A stretch of DNA of 64,000 nt, taken from Hyposmocoma kahamanoa. Its lineage: Eukaryota; Arthropoda; Insecta; Lepidoptera; Cosmopterigidae. The notes beneath the pieces were generated by a model that saw nothing but the letters and a program-made list of their open reading frames with translations, had not been told where the DNA came from and searched no databases. Location: positions 6,858,779-6,922,778 of the forward strand of contig NW_020654748.1 in NCBI RefSeq assembly GCF_003589595.1. Direction: 5' to 3'. Of this stretch, positions 43,076 to 55,309 are shown in pieces. Every line of letters begins with the position of its first letter. Position 1 is the stretch's first letter. The translations under genes and the position numbers were made by a program.

Positions 43076-43640
43076 ATAATGCGTTTGTCTTTTAAATGCA
43101 CAATCTAGCCTTGAGTAGTAGAAAGTAGCGTAGCAATCTCATCAACGAGAATACTGTAATGTCAATTAAATATGAAACAACACTCGTCGATCTTTGGCAT
43201 CTATATGCCATCGTCATCATCATTAATATTAATCTTTGCGTGTAGGTATCTTCGCATTCACTATCTGAAAGATTTACATAGACTATGAAAGATCTTTCGA
43301 AAATTATACCTTACTTCTAGTACGTAGTCGTATAATCGGAGCACGATTTATTTTGATATAACGAAGGTAATGAGTAAACGAGGGTTTACAGATAAATTGT
43401 AGATTGTAATATTAGTTACATTTACCCACCGGTACTCGGTCAAAACTGTGCACATAGTTTTGATCATTTTGTATATTTATAACTGTAATCTATTTCATTG
43501 CTTCTATTACACATTGCCGTAAATCAGTGTAATCATGAATGAAATTGTAAAATTATGACTCAGTTATTTAAGTCGACTTCAAATTCAAAAGTTATATCCA
43601 GTTTTGCATCAGTACGTAACTAAAAAAACTTATTTTACAT
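43076..43640. other. Unrecognised AT-rich sequence
   Basis: Nothing recognised. Confidence 0.35.
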
Positions 43641-43745
43641 AGATTGAGGCCAGACGAGCGTAAAAATTTTCAAATGTTAGTCGTATTTTTGTGTCGCTTA
43701 ATTTACGCTTTGGTTTCATATTAAGAGCCCATACAACCTCGAATC

Positions 43746-43988
43746 GTCGCCTTACTTTCCCAAACTCGTATCTTATAAAGACTTATTTAGAAGATGGCAA
43801 AATTTTCTATTTGTTTTCAATTTCTTGTCAAGGGTGTTTGGTTGTATTACTTTAAGTATAGGTAAAAGCCAGTGTCTGCATATGAAGGAAATGTGAAATC
43901 TGCTGCAAAATTTGTGTATACAATCCATTTTTTGCATTTCAGTAACTTTGTGCTTTAAGATACGAGTTTGTGAAAGTAAGGCGACAAA
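43746..43988. mobile_element. 243-bp foldback inside MITE M
   Basis: GTCGCCTTACTTTCCCAAAC at the left pairs with GTTTGTGAAAGTAAGGCGAC at the right, and arms continue to about 33 bases. The interior has a 118-codon minus frame (43773-44129 extends past the right arm) with no recognisable motif. Confidence 0.65.
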
Positions 43989-44865
43989 ATGTATTTGGTT
44001 GATTCCGCATAACAGTGAAAGTGTTGACTCAATCACATTGGAAAAAAATATATAGTAAAATTGATGATATACACTGATTACATTGAAAACACGATTCCAA
44101 TAATTTTCAAGGTAGAAAAAAAAACACAAACTTTCCTCGACATTTTACAAGAAACCGCTGTATTCAATAAGTACTTTACATGCAACAATGATATTTTTTA
44201 AATAAACTGAACTAAATAGAACGCGTATACTATATACATAATACATATGCGATATACATTTTTGAAATAGCTTTAATTTTCTTTGTAAAAAAAAATAAAT
44301 TCTGAAATAAAGCCAGTGTCTCCGCCGTTCAATCTAAGCAAAATGAACCTTATTAGTACGGGAAAAACTTAAAATAGAGCTGAGGTAGTATCGGCTCCTA
44401 AAATCCGGTTTGTGCCACATGACGACGCAAAATGAGTTGTCTTTGTCTGCCGATTCACGCACGCAATTACGATCGAACTTCGGTCACCCTGTGTGACGTG
44501 CTTGTTCAGTGGAGAGAGGGGTGAGGAAACATTTATTGACATGTGGTCTGCTCTCCGTATTATAAACAACGCATGTGAATTTTGGTAACTTTCGAGATAT
44601 TGGCCTAAACATGTTTTTTTTCTTTTAAAAATGTAAATTTTGCTTAACTATAAAACTGAAACTAAGTAAGATACAAAAAAAAAACCCATTTATAGAGGGT
44701 TGTAGATCTTGTTCCGCTGATTCCGGAAATGATAATAACTCAGTTTCGTCTAAAATGACGATTACGTTATTTATGGTAAGGATAGAAGTGGTAGTATTTT
44801 ACAAACTGATCTGCATAAACTTTCATACTGTATATGAAACTGTCCACACTCTAATCTTTTTTTAT

Positions 44866-45112
44866 ATGATGCTAAGTGACGGGACGAACCAATCGTGCGC
44901 CTGGTGAAGAGCGACACGCTTATCCATAACAGTTGTAGTGCCACTTAGAGCTTTAAATTGCAAAGATCTGAGGTGCGCTCCCATTGCGACCGTCACCGCG
45001 GAACACGGCAATGATGCTATTACTGCTTGGTGGTAGACATAGGTAAGGTTGCAGTACTTCCCTGGACGAACTTAGTTTAGTAGAGTTCCTTGTGAAAGAG
45101 TTCATTCAAAGA
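44866..45112 (-). repeat. R2 copy (minus) joined to an R2 start (plus)
   Basis: 44866-45066 runs from AAGTGACGGGACGAACCAAT to CTTCCCTGGACGAACT on the minus strand. From 45067 GTAGAGTTCCTTGTGAAAGA reads in the plus sense. The minus copy lacks exactly the part found inverted next to it. Confidence 0.7.
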
Positions 45113-45114
45113 GT

Positions 45115-45470
45115 TATTCAACCTTATCCCTTCCTCTCCTTTCCATCAGCGGACCACCCGTGCCGGACTGCGTTGCCACAGTTGGACGGTCAGTTCAATA
45201 CCGTCCCGCACTAAAAAGTTTGGCAATTCGTTTTTATGCCGAACCATCAAATTGTGGAACCAACTCCCGGCGCATGTATTCCCTCCCCTCTATAACATCG
45301 GGTCCTTCAAACGTAGTGTGAAGAAGCATTTGGCCAGGCCGGCAAAATGATAGTGACGGAGTGAAGATATTTGTGTTTTCCATCCGTTACTCTCATCTCT
45401 GGACTGTATTCGCACTTTCCATCAGGCGCGGTGCAGTTATTTTGCCGAGTCACAATAAAAAAAAATAAAA
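45115..45470 (+). pseudogene. Non-LTR retrotransposon 3' tail
   Basis: The plus frame gives HQRTTRAGLRCHSWTVSSIP and then KKFGNSFLCRTIKLWNQLPA HVFPPLYNIGSFKRSVKKHL ARPAK-stop (positions 45150-45352). The F--R-----WN-LPA-VFP-YN---FK--V--HL pattern is the C-terminus of jockey/CR1-type reverse transcriptase proteins. An A-rich tail is at 45450-45470. It is a different family from the copies at 4.9 and 48.4 kb. Confidence 0.7.
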
Positions 45471-45471
45471 A

Positions 45472-45727
45472 AATTCAGCGTAGTACTGCCACCTTACCCT
45501 TTTCTACCGCCTAGCTGTAATATCAGCATTACTGTGTTCCGGTTTGGAAGGGTAAGGGTGCTGGTGAAATTACAGGATATGGGACTTGTCAACTTATATC
45601 CCAGCGTAACGGGCGCAGTGGCAGTGCCCCTCAGATCTTTGCAATTTAAAAGTCTCAGTGGCACTGCGACCGTTATCGATAGGCGTGTAGCTTACTATCA
45701 AGCGCACGACTCGGTAGCTCTATGACG
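45472..45727 (+). repeat. R2 copy
   Basis: 5'-truncated, beginning AGTACTGCCACCTTACC, with the R2 blocks in order to ACTATCAAGCGCACGACTC. The 63-codon frame here is repeat-derived. Confidence 0.8.
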
Positions 45728-46083
45728 AACCTCTACTGCTACTAAATCGTTCCTTATTGAAGGGATGTACCCCAGTTTCGTTTTCTAACATCATCTAATG
45801 CTTCATAAATGACACTTTTTTTAATGGACCTATTTATTACACAATATGAAACAAACACCAGAACAAACGCTTAAAAGCAACTGAATAAAATACGTTCGTT
45901 TGGAACCCTAACCGATTTTCAGTCGAACGTAAACTACGAGAGCCAAAAACCGCGACTCAGAAAAATATTCTCGTCACCGTGAGGGTGATCTTATTATTAA
46001 AAAAACAATGTAAATGTAAAATTTATGCGTAGAGTTCAAACATGTAGAAATGAATAATTGAAATTACTCCATTGTCTTCTTTT

Positions 46084-46312
46084 AACCGCCTCAGTGGCCG
46101 AACGGTTACCGTGTCGTACTGACACGCAAAGGTCTCAGGTTCGATTCCCGGGCCGGAGAAATATTTGTAGGGCCTACATTTATTTCTCTCGTGAGTTTGG
46201 GTGTAATTTGTGGTTGTCTATGTGTGTGTCCATGGCACCCGCGACATAGGATTTCCCCAGTGCGGGGTTATGTTGAGTGTGTTCGTTATTATATTTATTA
46301 TTATTATCGCTA
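46084..46312 (+). mobile_element. SINE-A copy, most complete
   Basis: Head GCCTCAGTGGCCGAACGGTT (A-box region), B box GGTTCGATTCCCGGGCC, the full body and a (TTA)n tail at 46288-46307. The tRNA-like part is followed by unrelated sequence, so it is a SINE rather than a tRNA gene. Confidence 0.8.
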
Positions 46313-46930
46313 TTTCGTGTTACTGTAATTTTGCAAACAAGAACATTTCATTTATTTATTCACTGATTCCAGTTTTATGGAATTAGTATTCATAGCCTGT
46401 GACCTAGTTTAATATAAGTGACAATTTAGACGCGATGTAGCGGTTTAGTAATGAGCTAACATACAAACGACAACACGTGTGGTTCTCGAACTAGATTTCA
46501 TGTACCTACTAACAACTGGATAACAAAGTGCTTCAGATGTTTACCTATGTGGTACACCGTTTAACTACGTGGTCGGAATTCATTATTATTTACAAGTGCT
46601 ATACCGACAAATACATATTAATATAATTATACAGTCATTAGCACATTGTAACGGGTTTAACTCTGGTTCTGCTAATTGGAATATGTTGAATGCTTCCTTT
46701 GAAATTGTGAGTACAATAATTTAACTTTGATTTAATCATATTATTATCCGAATATATCGATCCGAATATATGTTTCCTAACACAGGCCCTAACAAGCCTA
46801 AATAGAAACATCCGCCCCTGTACTATGTGCCCTTTAAAATGAACGAATAAAACATTTTTATTTTATTTATTTTATTTTATTTATTACAGCGAAATATGGT
46901 ACCCTGTACTAGCATATTCTGATTTATACG
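46313..46930. other. Unrecognised; simple repeat near the end
   Basis: A TTTTA-type simple repeat lies at 46857-46887. Nothing else seen. Confidence 0.4.
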
Positions 46931-46934
46931 TGTG

Positions 46935-47010
46935 ATATTTAAAACTTTGAGTAGCACTGCAACTGTTATAGACAGGCGTGTAACTTACCATCAGGCGCAC
47001 GACTAAAAAA
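46935..47010 (+). repeat. R2 3' end fragment
   Basis: GAGTAGCACTGCAACTGTTA, GACAGGCGTGTAACTTACCA, CAGGCGCACGACT. Confidence 0.7.
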
Positions 47011-48080
47011 CAATATTATGGTAAACTCATTTCGTTATCAACGAAAAATTTTCTTTACACCTTGTATATTTAATATTAAGACCAGATATTATATTAAACT
47101 ATTTAATGATTAATGTTTCTCGGAATTCCAAGCATAACTGGAGTAAATCAATGTGTATCTGCTCCACGTAGTGCGAGGTGTTAAAGCATTAATGCTAACT
47201 AGGTACCTCGTGACTGCCACCAACTCATCGTATTAATCCAGATTTATTTACGTAACATGACCTTTTATGTACACTTAGGACGTTTTGTTACCGACAAAAT
47301 GCATCATGGCACAGCGGTGCAAGCACGCGAAGGTAGTGACTTCCGTCCCGGCCGATGCCTATCTATTCAAAGTCCGAAGGCTAGACACAACTGAATGTTA
47401 TCTGACCTGCTTTTAAGCCTGATAAGTAGAAAACAGACACTTTCTATCCCCTTTTAATTCGTAGTTTAGTGTTGAAAGGATCAACCCTTCTGGGTTGAAG
47501 GTGCGTGTCGGTTCATCTACAATAGCCGTCACGCAAAAAAGGATTTAACCTTAGTCGTTGTCTACTGATTAAATTGGTTTTTAACAACCCCCAAATTTCG
47601 TATCTTTTCATTTGGAAAAGGTCAGGTTCATTAATCTGATATATTTTTTGTAACTATCTGGAAAAGAGGTCCGTCGAGCCCGGCGTTCAATTAAATGAAA
47701 TGTGTTCTCGTAGCAAAAAACAGCAATGGAATGGGCATGTAATATTCATTGATTTTTGCCACTGTGTTCGTTATATCGATGTAATCAAATTTCCAAGGCA
47801 AACTATGGCGTGTTGAATATGAGTTAAAGAATGTGCTTTGTGAAAGTTTAGCTGGTAGGGTAAAGAGGTTATTGGGTTTATGATTTTGGGAAATATGGTA
47901 TTGACCTTAAAACACGCACTATAGTGATTTTGTTACAATGAAAATGTGGTAAAACTGCGTAAAGTGTCTTGTGAACATGTGAACGCTTATTTTCTGAATA
48001 TTGTGATGAATTTGTTATAGTAATTTTTGATATACGTAACTTTAAATTATTTGACAAATTAACTACATACATGCAATACT
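47011..48080. other. Unrecognised sequence
   Basis: 47305-47360 contains GGCACAGCGGTGCAAGCACG and a weak B-box-like CCGTCCCGGCC, perhaps a very old tRNA-derived repeat. No gene seen. Confidence 0.3.
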
Positions 48081-48086
48081 TCATAA

Positions 48087-48326
48087 GGGTGAGGCCTGAC
48101 GAGCTTAATCTTATGCAGTTTGAGTTTTTTAAGTATCGTAGTTTACATTCGACTGGAATTCCGTAGAGTCGCCAAACGAATGTAGTTTATTCAGTTGCTT
48201 TTAGGTGGTATTTGTGCCATATAATGTAATGGATCCATTAAAAGGTGTAGCACAAACCGGATTTTATATGAAAACGAACGCAGTGTAAATTACGCGAGTC
48301 AAAAAACGCGACTCACAACTCACATT
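48087..48326. mobile_element. MITE M copy, right end lost
   Basis: The left end GGGTGAGGCCTGACGAGCTT matches MITE M. Internal words TTCAGTTGCTTTTAGG and AATGTAATGGATCCATT are inverted relative to 26776. The right inverted end stops at GCGACTCACAACTCACA, where a retrotransposon A-tail begins. Confidence 0.6.
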
Positions 48327-48650
48327 TTTTTTCTTAAACAATTGCAAGTGCGCATTTGACCTCCATCTCACCTGATAGAAAGTGCGATGAGGTCGACGAT
48401 GGAGCATGCACACCCAAATAATGCCTTTTCACTGTCGCCTTAAAGTTATAACGTATATGGAACAAGTCTGCAGGCAGGGAATTCCACTCCATAGCCGTCC
48501 GCCAAATAAATGTGGAAGCGTAACGTTTCGTGCGAATCTTTGGAATATCCACAGCATAGGGGTGGAATCCAAGCCTACGTCTAGTCCCCCGGTAATCGAA
48601 AAGGGAAAGCGGATTAAAGCGTTTTCTAAGTAACGCTTACGCTTGACGCT
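48327..48650 (-). pseudogene. Non-LTR 3' tail inserted in MITE M
   Basis: The minus frame 48552-48334 reads MDIPKIRTKRYASTFIWRTA MEWNSLPADLFHIRYNF, then GVHAPSSTSSHFLSGEMEVK, stop, and directly an A8 tail. The family is that of 4926-5210. It is 5'-truncated. Confidence 0.7.
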
Positions 48651-49220
48651 ATATTACGTTTGTCGTCAGACTCACTCTAAGTGTTCAACATCATATATTT
48701 GCATGTGGGTTTTTTCAATCAATGTTAAACCACTTAAAATTTTGCACAGAAATGTATATGACCTAGATTGCCGTATGATGCTAAATCAAAAGTCTATAAT
48801 TATTTTCAGACTTTTATAATATACTATTAATTGATAACAAAAACGAATATTAAGCTTAACCACCCTTTTGCCACCAAAAAGAATCTCCGAAAAAACAATT
48901 TGTCTCATACGAACGTAAATTACCTAGAAAACTGATAAGGTAAGTTCGTGATTGAACACGTGTCGTCTATATCCCCGATGAGCCATATATCACCGGTTTC
49001 CCTATAATTTACCCTAGAACATGACAAAATTAACCGGGTAATAAAGTTACAATAGTTTCATATTCTGTAATATTATCAAACATTAGTTAATATGGTGTAT
49101 TACTGATTAACGAACTACGTACATTTGCGAATGAATATTTGAACGGGTAATATTAAAATTTTGACTGCGTATTGTTAAGTAAGACTACAAGAAACCTCGT
49201 ACGAAACGTATTATAGTCCT
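48651..49220. other. Unrecognised AT-rich sequence
   Basis: Nothing recognised. Confidence 0.35.
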
Positions 49221-49226
49221 GCAGGG

Positions 49227-49306
49227 CTAAAAAGGCCGTATTGGGAGAATCATAATATGATTAATCGACAATTCATATTATGATTCTGCCAATACAGCCG
49301 TTTTAG
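49227..49306. repeat. 80-bp foldback, 34-base arms
   Basis: CTAAAAAGGCCGTATTGG at the left faces CCAATACAGCCGTTTTAG at the right, with 3 mismatches over 34 paired bases and a 12-base loop. Confidence 0.85.
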
Positions 49307-49324
49307 ACTTGTTGTTTGGAGTCA

Positions 49325-49578
49325 CGTCAACTGAAATATGGAGCAGGTACTTAATTCGACTGTATTTTTTCGTAATTACACTGGCATTCGTGAACCGATT
49401 TCGATGATTCTTTTTGTGTTGGAAATGGAATTCTCAATTGGATTGTATTTTTATTTGTGTGTATGTTACGCAATTATTCCGACATTTGAGGACTGATTTC
49501 GATGATCCTTTTATTGTTGGAAAGTTGTCTGTAGTGGTCTCATTAAAATTTGAAGAAAATATTTTCCCTCTTATCTTA
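49325..49578 (+). repeat. Family H copy with internal duplication
   Basis: TTAATTCGACTGTATTTTTT at 49351 and CAATTGGATTGTATTTTTAT at 49437 start two similar units. Each is followed by a cTGATTTCGATGAT-type word and TGTTGGAAA. Confidence 0.5.
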
Positions 49579-49583
49579 ATTCC

Positions 49584-49916
49584 CATTATGTCGTAACGTT
49601 TTGTTATCGTTGGACGACAGTCGCGTTTAGCCTGTTCCCACGACTATCTATCGTGACTGTATCATGAACGTTTACTTTATCGTTAAACAACTGTCGTTTC
49701 CAGCGGACACAATCGTTTGAAGCTGCGATTATCTGTTGCGTTTTTATCGTGACGTTTTATTTGTCGACTGAAAACTGTCGTTCTAGCTCTTCCCATTGTC
49801 ACGACAGTCTGTCGTCATAACGACAAAAAGGTCGGGAACGACTGTTAATCGTGTTGTACTACATGTGAACAAAACTGCACGACCATCTGTCGTCACGACA
49901 TAATATGAACGCGCCC
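49584..49916 (+). mobile_element. Decayed second copy of the GTCGTGACGACA MITE
   Basis: It shares TTATCGTTGGACGACAGTCG, CACGACTATCTATCGTGACT and the right end GAACGCGCCC with the copy at 7390. The left end has lost GGGCGCG. Confidence 0.65.
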
Positions 49917-50405
49917 AATTAGGGAATGAATCCAATTTACTGAGTTTCACTCAATTTCCATTAATCGAATTTAGAAAAACTTGGCGTATATGTGTAATTT
50001 CATTGAAAATAAAATGTTATGGTAATGGAAATGGCAGACAGGTGAGAGTAACTCTTAAACAGTGTACAGCACCTACGTTATGTTCCGGCTGACATTATTA
50101 GTTTTGACGAGGACTTCCATATGCGTTTTAATTATCTTTGACGGGACCACAGTAACAAACACAGCGAAAGGGGATAATCAAACTTTTGAAGTCCGTTTTT
50201 ATTTTTTTTAAATGAGTTGTAATTTAATCTTATTGAGATAGAATGCATCGTACCCTGTATGCACTACGCTTGGATGCTGAAGATTTAATGGCCGCCATTA
50301 CGCCACTGGTACCGCGATTAAAGTTTTAGATCGCAACTATGTAATATATTAGCCATTGATAGGAGCCTTTTTTTTTTGCATCAAGCGTCTAACCGCTGTA
50401 TTTAA
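49917..50405. other. Unrecognised sequence
   Basis: Nothing recognised. Confidence 0.35.
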
Positions 50406-50407
50406 AA

Positions 50408-50680
50408 AAAATAGCCGTGGTGGTCTAATGGTTTGACCTACTGTATCTCGCGCAGAGGCCGTGGGTTCGAATCCGGATTCGCACCTCAAAGTTTCTCGGA
50501 ATTTAAGTGCGAAATTTATGTTTGAAATTATCGGTTAAAGAAAACATCGTGGTGAAACCTGCACGCCGAAAAAGGTTCACAACCCTCGGAAAACGTGTGA
50601 GGTGTCCAATCCGCACTGGGCGCGAAGATCCGTGCCTAGCCGTGGGACGTATAAATGGATTGATGATGACTAGCCGCGAG
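50408..50680 (+). mobile_element. SINE-C copy
   Basis: Head GCCGTGGTGGTCTAATGGTT, B box GGGTTCGAATCCGGATT, and the body words shared with 18390: GTGCGAAATTTA, GAAAACATCGTGGTGAAACC, GTGGGACGTATAAATGG. The tail is GATGATGA. Frames on both strands here are shadows. Confidence 0.75.
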
Positions 50681-51840
50681 CAATATTCTACATACAAATG
50701 CAGTCGCAACGACTTTCGAGTTGCGGCTGCGTCAATTGGTATGGTATGGCTTATTTGAATAAATAGAAATCGCCCGCAGGCAGCCATCCGCGACTACCCG
50801 CTTAGTGGAAAATTAGTCTAAGAAAATGACAGATTATTTGTCCATACAGATTATTCCTATTAGTTACATGATGAAAAATTTCTATGACGCTTCAAAAGTA
50901 CGTATAAATAAACAATCATATTGATGGCCTATCTCAAAAACACCTGGTTCATCACAAAGATGATGCTAAAACAAATAATTATATTCCGGTCCAATGATGT
51001 CGGGATATTCAATTGATTGATTTGAAAGCTCGGTTTCTTATAAAAAAAATTTGTACATAGCTGTGTAATAAGTAAAAAAACGACCTATTTCGGGTTGAGA
51101 CACTATTCTTGAAAAGCATCATCGTTGAGCTTCATCAAGAGTCATTAAGATCAAACACAAAAAAATATTTCTATTCGCACAAATTGAATTATTTTTTATT
51201 AATTTTACATTTTTAGGAAAATTAACTGCTAGGGATACAAATAGTTACAATAATAAATATGGATGACCAATAACAAGTTTCCACAGATAAGTTAACAGTT
51301 AAACTTTACATTACAACTTGTACAAACACTTAGAAGAAATAAGTAAAAAAGATAAATTCTTACTCGGATTCTCATTCTTATTAAGGGAAAGAATAGAAAA
51401 ATTTATTACAGAGTAGTCGCTTAAGTTGGTCTGATGACGTATTGAAAAAGTAAATATCTTCCTGAAATGAAGAATTTTGTCTGTAGTAGTAGTAACAAGT
51501 AGTAATTTTGTCTGTTGTCAGGAACATGAAGCATGTTGTCAATAAAGTTCTGCTCTGAAATAAATGCTTGGATTCGTAGCAAATATTCATTGCCTGAAAC
51601 GAGAATTTGCGAACGTCATCTCTACCATGACGCCAGGGGAGTTTTGTCTTATGAATATTAATAACATGTTACAGAGCAAGGGCCAATGTTCTCATACAAG
51701 GAATTACTAAGTTACACCAACACGCTTCAAACTTTTCTTATTAGTTATTATTTCGTCAGATTTTGGATTTTTGCGTTGTTGTTACAAGTAGCATTTCCTT
51801 TTGTTTTACAGTAATATCATGCAAAATACAACTTGAGAAA
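50681..51840. other. Unrecognised AT-rich sequence
   Basis: Nothing recognised. Confidence 0.35.
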
Positions 51841-51844
51841 TATA

Positions 51845-52087
51845 GCAGTAGCACTGGATCTTCTTGTGAAAGAGTTCATCCAAGGAATGCCACCATACCC
51901 ATTTCTGCCGCCAAGTTATATAATAAGAGCATTACTGCGTTCTCGTTCTGAAAGGTAGGTGTGCTAGTGAACCTACAGGCATACGGGACTTGTCAACTTT
52001 CTACAGCTGATGGGCATAGCAGCAGTGTCCCTCAGATTTGTACGATTTAAAGCTCTGACGTGCACTACAACTTGATGTCATAAAAAC
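51845..52087 (+). repeat. R2 copy
   Basis: AGCAGTAGCACTGGATCTTC to ACTTGATGTCATAAAAAC, with R2 blocks in order and a deletion before the end. Confidence 0.75.
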
Positions 52088-52527
52088 ATAATGTTACTTA
52101 TTAGAAAGATGTGAGTATTTTCCTGTAATTCTTTTAGGATATAACAAAGGTGATTATTAATAACAGCTACGTAGAATTTTTGTGCACTCTTGTTTGATCT
52201 TTTCCATTGTACGTCATCGAATGCCCATTCAAATTCACTAAAAGATTAGTGTGTATGTATTCATTCGCTACGAATTTATTTTCCACACTATTGTGCTAAA
52301 TACATACTTAGCATGTAGTTAACATGGCGCAGCAAGTATCGATTGCAATACTCAGGTGCAACAACTTTATAACTCTTCAAAACTGGTGAAAAAATAAAAT
52401 TTTAGTTACATCAGGGTTTTGTGCTAATTATTCGGATGGGTGAGAATTTTAAATTACCATATTTTAAAGTTTGTTTCATTTGAATAGCAAACTCTAGAAG
52501 CCCCACGCTCGAAGACATCCTGTATAT

Positions 52528-52832
52528 TTAGTAGCAGTAGAGCTCCTTGTGAAAGCGTTCGTCCAGGAAAGTACTGCCACCTTATCTGTTTCTGCCGCTA
52601 AGCAGTAATGTCAGCATTACTGTGTTCAGGTTTTGAAGGGTAAGGATGCTGGTGAAATTACAGGTACATGGAACTTGTCAACTTACGTCTCAAGGTGACG
52701 GGCGCAGTGGCAGTGCACCTCAGATCTTTGCGATTTAAAGAGATGAGTGGCATTGCAACTGTTATGGACAGGCGTGCAGCTTACCATCAGGCACACGACT
52801 TGTCTGTCCCGTCACTTGATATTATATAAAAA
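52528..52832 (+). repeat. R2 copy, full length and well kept
   Basis: It starts TTTAGTAGCAGTAGAGCTCC and ends CCCGTCACTTGATATTATAT plus an A-rich tail. It is a good reference copy for the family, about 300 bases. Confidence 0.85.
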
Positions 52833-54120
52833 TAAACAAATTCTACCCCTTTTACCAAGAACCCTGAAATTCTAACGATCGTGTTCTTTGATGGAGAAAT
52901 CTGATAAACTTCACGGCCCTCGCGTAGCTGACTTTGACCTCATTAGAGCCCAGCTGGACTAGCAAACCCTGACTCTAACCAATCTTACCGCATGCCGTGA
53001 TTTTGAGGGATATCGATTTATTTTAAAGGATATCTAATCTAATTAACTTAAGTTTAATAAATTTTCACAAGCATTCAGCAAGTGAAGTATTTTATGATTA
53101 AAGCCATCTTGTTAGTTAGTAGTAAATCTGAGTTAACATTCTTCTTTCCTGCCCACATTGGACCTGTGTGGTGAATTATGACGTACATACCTTTCCACTA
53201 CCGGAGATAAGCACAGAAATATGATATAAATATGTCATGATGAATAAGCCTTAATTAATACAGGATGAAATTTAATTTCACATCACTTATTTCAAACGAT
53301 TATTGTAACAAATATGTACAACTTTTACTATGGAGAGATCTTAAAAACTCAGAACGCACTTTATATTTAACGTCAAGTAGGTATGATAATAAAAGTTCAC
53401 TATTATTAATTAAATCTGTTAACTTAACTTTATTTATAGCTTGTTTCTTTCATCTCACTGGAATCGTATTTGATTACAAAATAGCCGTCAATATGTCAGT
53501 TATTCAGACATCTTCGTTAGTTTAAGTAACTTTCAACATCGTTCGATAAAGCAGCTTAAAGAAATGACAGGTACCTGTTACAAAAACATTTGGTTCATTA
53601 TACTATTTTATGTACACTATACATTTTTAAGTATAGTAATACTGTATTATTGTTTGTTGAGCACATTTTCTTCATTAATCATTTTATTTCTAGCGTGTTC
53701 ATTTATTTCAGAGTGCATGAAAGAGGTTTAGTTAGCGACTTGCATCGTACCATTATACGCCGTATCATTCTTTTTGGCGATTGGTTTTCTAAATTATAGT
53801 TCTATTTTTATATTTGGCAGTACGCCTCAAAATAATAAAAAATTTAATGTGAGATCGTCGGGGATATTGCAATTATGCGGAGCCATTTCGGTAAGTTAGT
53901 GGTCAAACCAAATCCGCGTCTACGTCGTGGCAACCAAATTAGACTGATTTACTGGAATCTATCGTTAATAAATTAATGCTTATTGTGCAAACATTAAAGT
54001 CGCAACCATTGAAATAACAAAGTGATAACGTTTTAACACTTTCCTGTACCAATGCTACATACGCGCCTTTACACTATTCCTGACGAGATGTAATAGGGAA
54101 AACCGGGTTTAACCTCCTAA
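52833..54120. other. Unrecognised AT-rich sequence
   Basis: Two plus frames (53265-53525, 53590-53799) show no motif. Confidence 0.35.
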
Positions 54121-54124
54121 AGCC

Positions 54125-54518
54125 CCATGACGGGACGAACATGCCGTGGTAAGCGATACGCCTATCCATAACGTCATAATGTCATGTCATTATTGCAGTA
54201 CCACATAGAACTCCAAAACACAAAGATCTGATGGGCAATGCCATTGCGCCCGTCACCCTGAGACATAAGTTGACAAGTGTCAAGTGCCTGTAATTTCACC
54301 AGCACCCTTACACTTCAAAAGCGTAACGCGGAATAGCTTACATTACTGCTTGGCGGCAGAAATATGTAAGTAAGTACTTCCCTGGATGAACGCTTACACA
54401 CTTTTATATGTGGGAACTCATCATCAGAATTTGAAAATTTATTTAGTTTTCTAAGTGACTGTCAGTCAGATCTCCGACAAGAAATAAAATAAAAATAAAC
54501 AAGGAGCTCTACTGCTAC
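54125..54518 (-). repeat. R2 copy (minus) with a 125-bp interruption near its 5' end
   Basis: 54125-54393 covers most of R2 from the 3' end. The R2 start (AAGGAGCTCTACTGCTAC) appears only at 54500-54518, after unrelated sequence (about 54394-54499). Confidence 0.7.
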
Positions 54519-55300
54519 TAAATAAATAAATACTATGACTACTACTAGTAAGTAAAAAGTTTAGTGGGCATATTACAGAAATTGTAATATATTTATAATT
54601 CATTTGGATGATCAGAGTGGAATAAAGCGGCAAGCGTGTTTTATTCAGCTCAGATCACACGATCGGATGCGATAAATTAATATTATATAATAGATGAAAC
54701 TGATATCTCGATTACCCTCAATGTGTATACACATTGAAGATAATCAGTTTCCACAACCAAGCGATTCACACTACTACACATCTACTACAGCGAATGTCTA
54801 GGCCGCAATAATACAATATAAATATGCCATCGGTACTATAACAACAAGTATAAATAAGAATGCAAAAAAATAACAAGTACAAAAAAAAATATTTCGAGTT
54901 GCGCCAAAGACAATCCAACTAACCTATTCTTAAATGATACTATTTTTATCGTTCATAAACAAGTTTGATAAGAAATGGACAAGTGTAAAGGTCAAAATAA
55001 CCTATTTTTAAATAATGTTAGTTTTTTCATTCATAGACAAGTTAGATACAGTAATAAACTTGAGAAAAGGTCAAGATGGCAGGCAATATCTGACGCTTTT
55101 ATAGATTTCATATCTAATCAACGACTAACAGCAAGGATTGATTCCCTTAGTAGTAATTGTACTTAATAGCTATATATACTGTGACTGGAATAAGTTCTCT
55201 ACCTATAAACTATACAACAGTATTATCGTTGATTTTGTATTATGAATTTGCGATGCGTGAAAACGAAATAAAATGTACTTATTTTTGGCCAGGTCAAAAT
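54519..55300. other. Unrecognised, with a palindrome and a tandem duplication
   Basis: 54714-54731 contains the perfect 18-base palindrome CAATGTGTATACACATTG within an imperfect inverted repeat (54696-54749). A unit beginning AACCTATTCTTAAATGATAC at 54922 recurs at 55000 as AACCTATTTTTAAATAATGT. Confidence 0.4.
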
Positions 55301-55309
55301 TTGTGAACC

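Larger units (their letters stand above)
43644..45990. mobile_element. MITE M copy expanded by nested insertions
   Basis: Pieces homologous to the 416-bp copy at 26776 appear in the same order: left end at 43644-43720 (TTGAGGCCAGACGAGCGTAA), middle at 44440-44540 (GAACTTCGGTCACCCTGTGT) and right part at 45800-45990 (AAAAGCAACTGAATAAAATA). Between them lie a foldback (43746-43988), an unexplained stretch (43990-44430), R2 copies and a retrotransposon tail. Confidence 0.6.

Noticed and set aside
43773..44129. 118-codon minus-strand gene
   Set aside because: The frame lies mostly inside a foldback element within MITE M and has F/L/I/N-rich low-information content.
47290..47400. Additional tRNA-derived SINE
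   Set aside because: Only a weak A-box-like and B-box-like pair could be seen, with no second copy to support a family.
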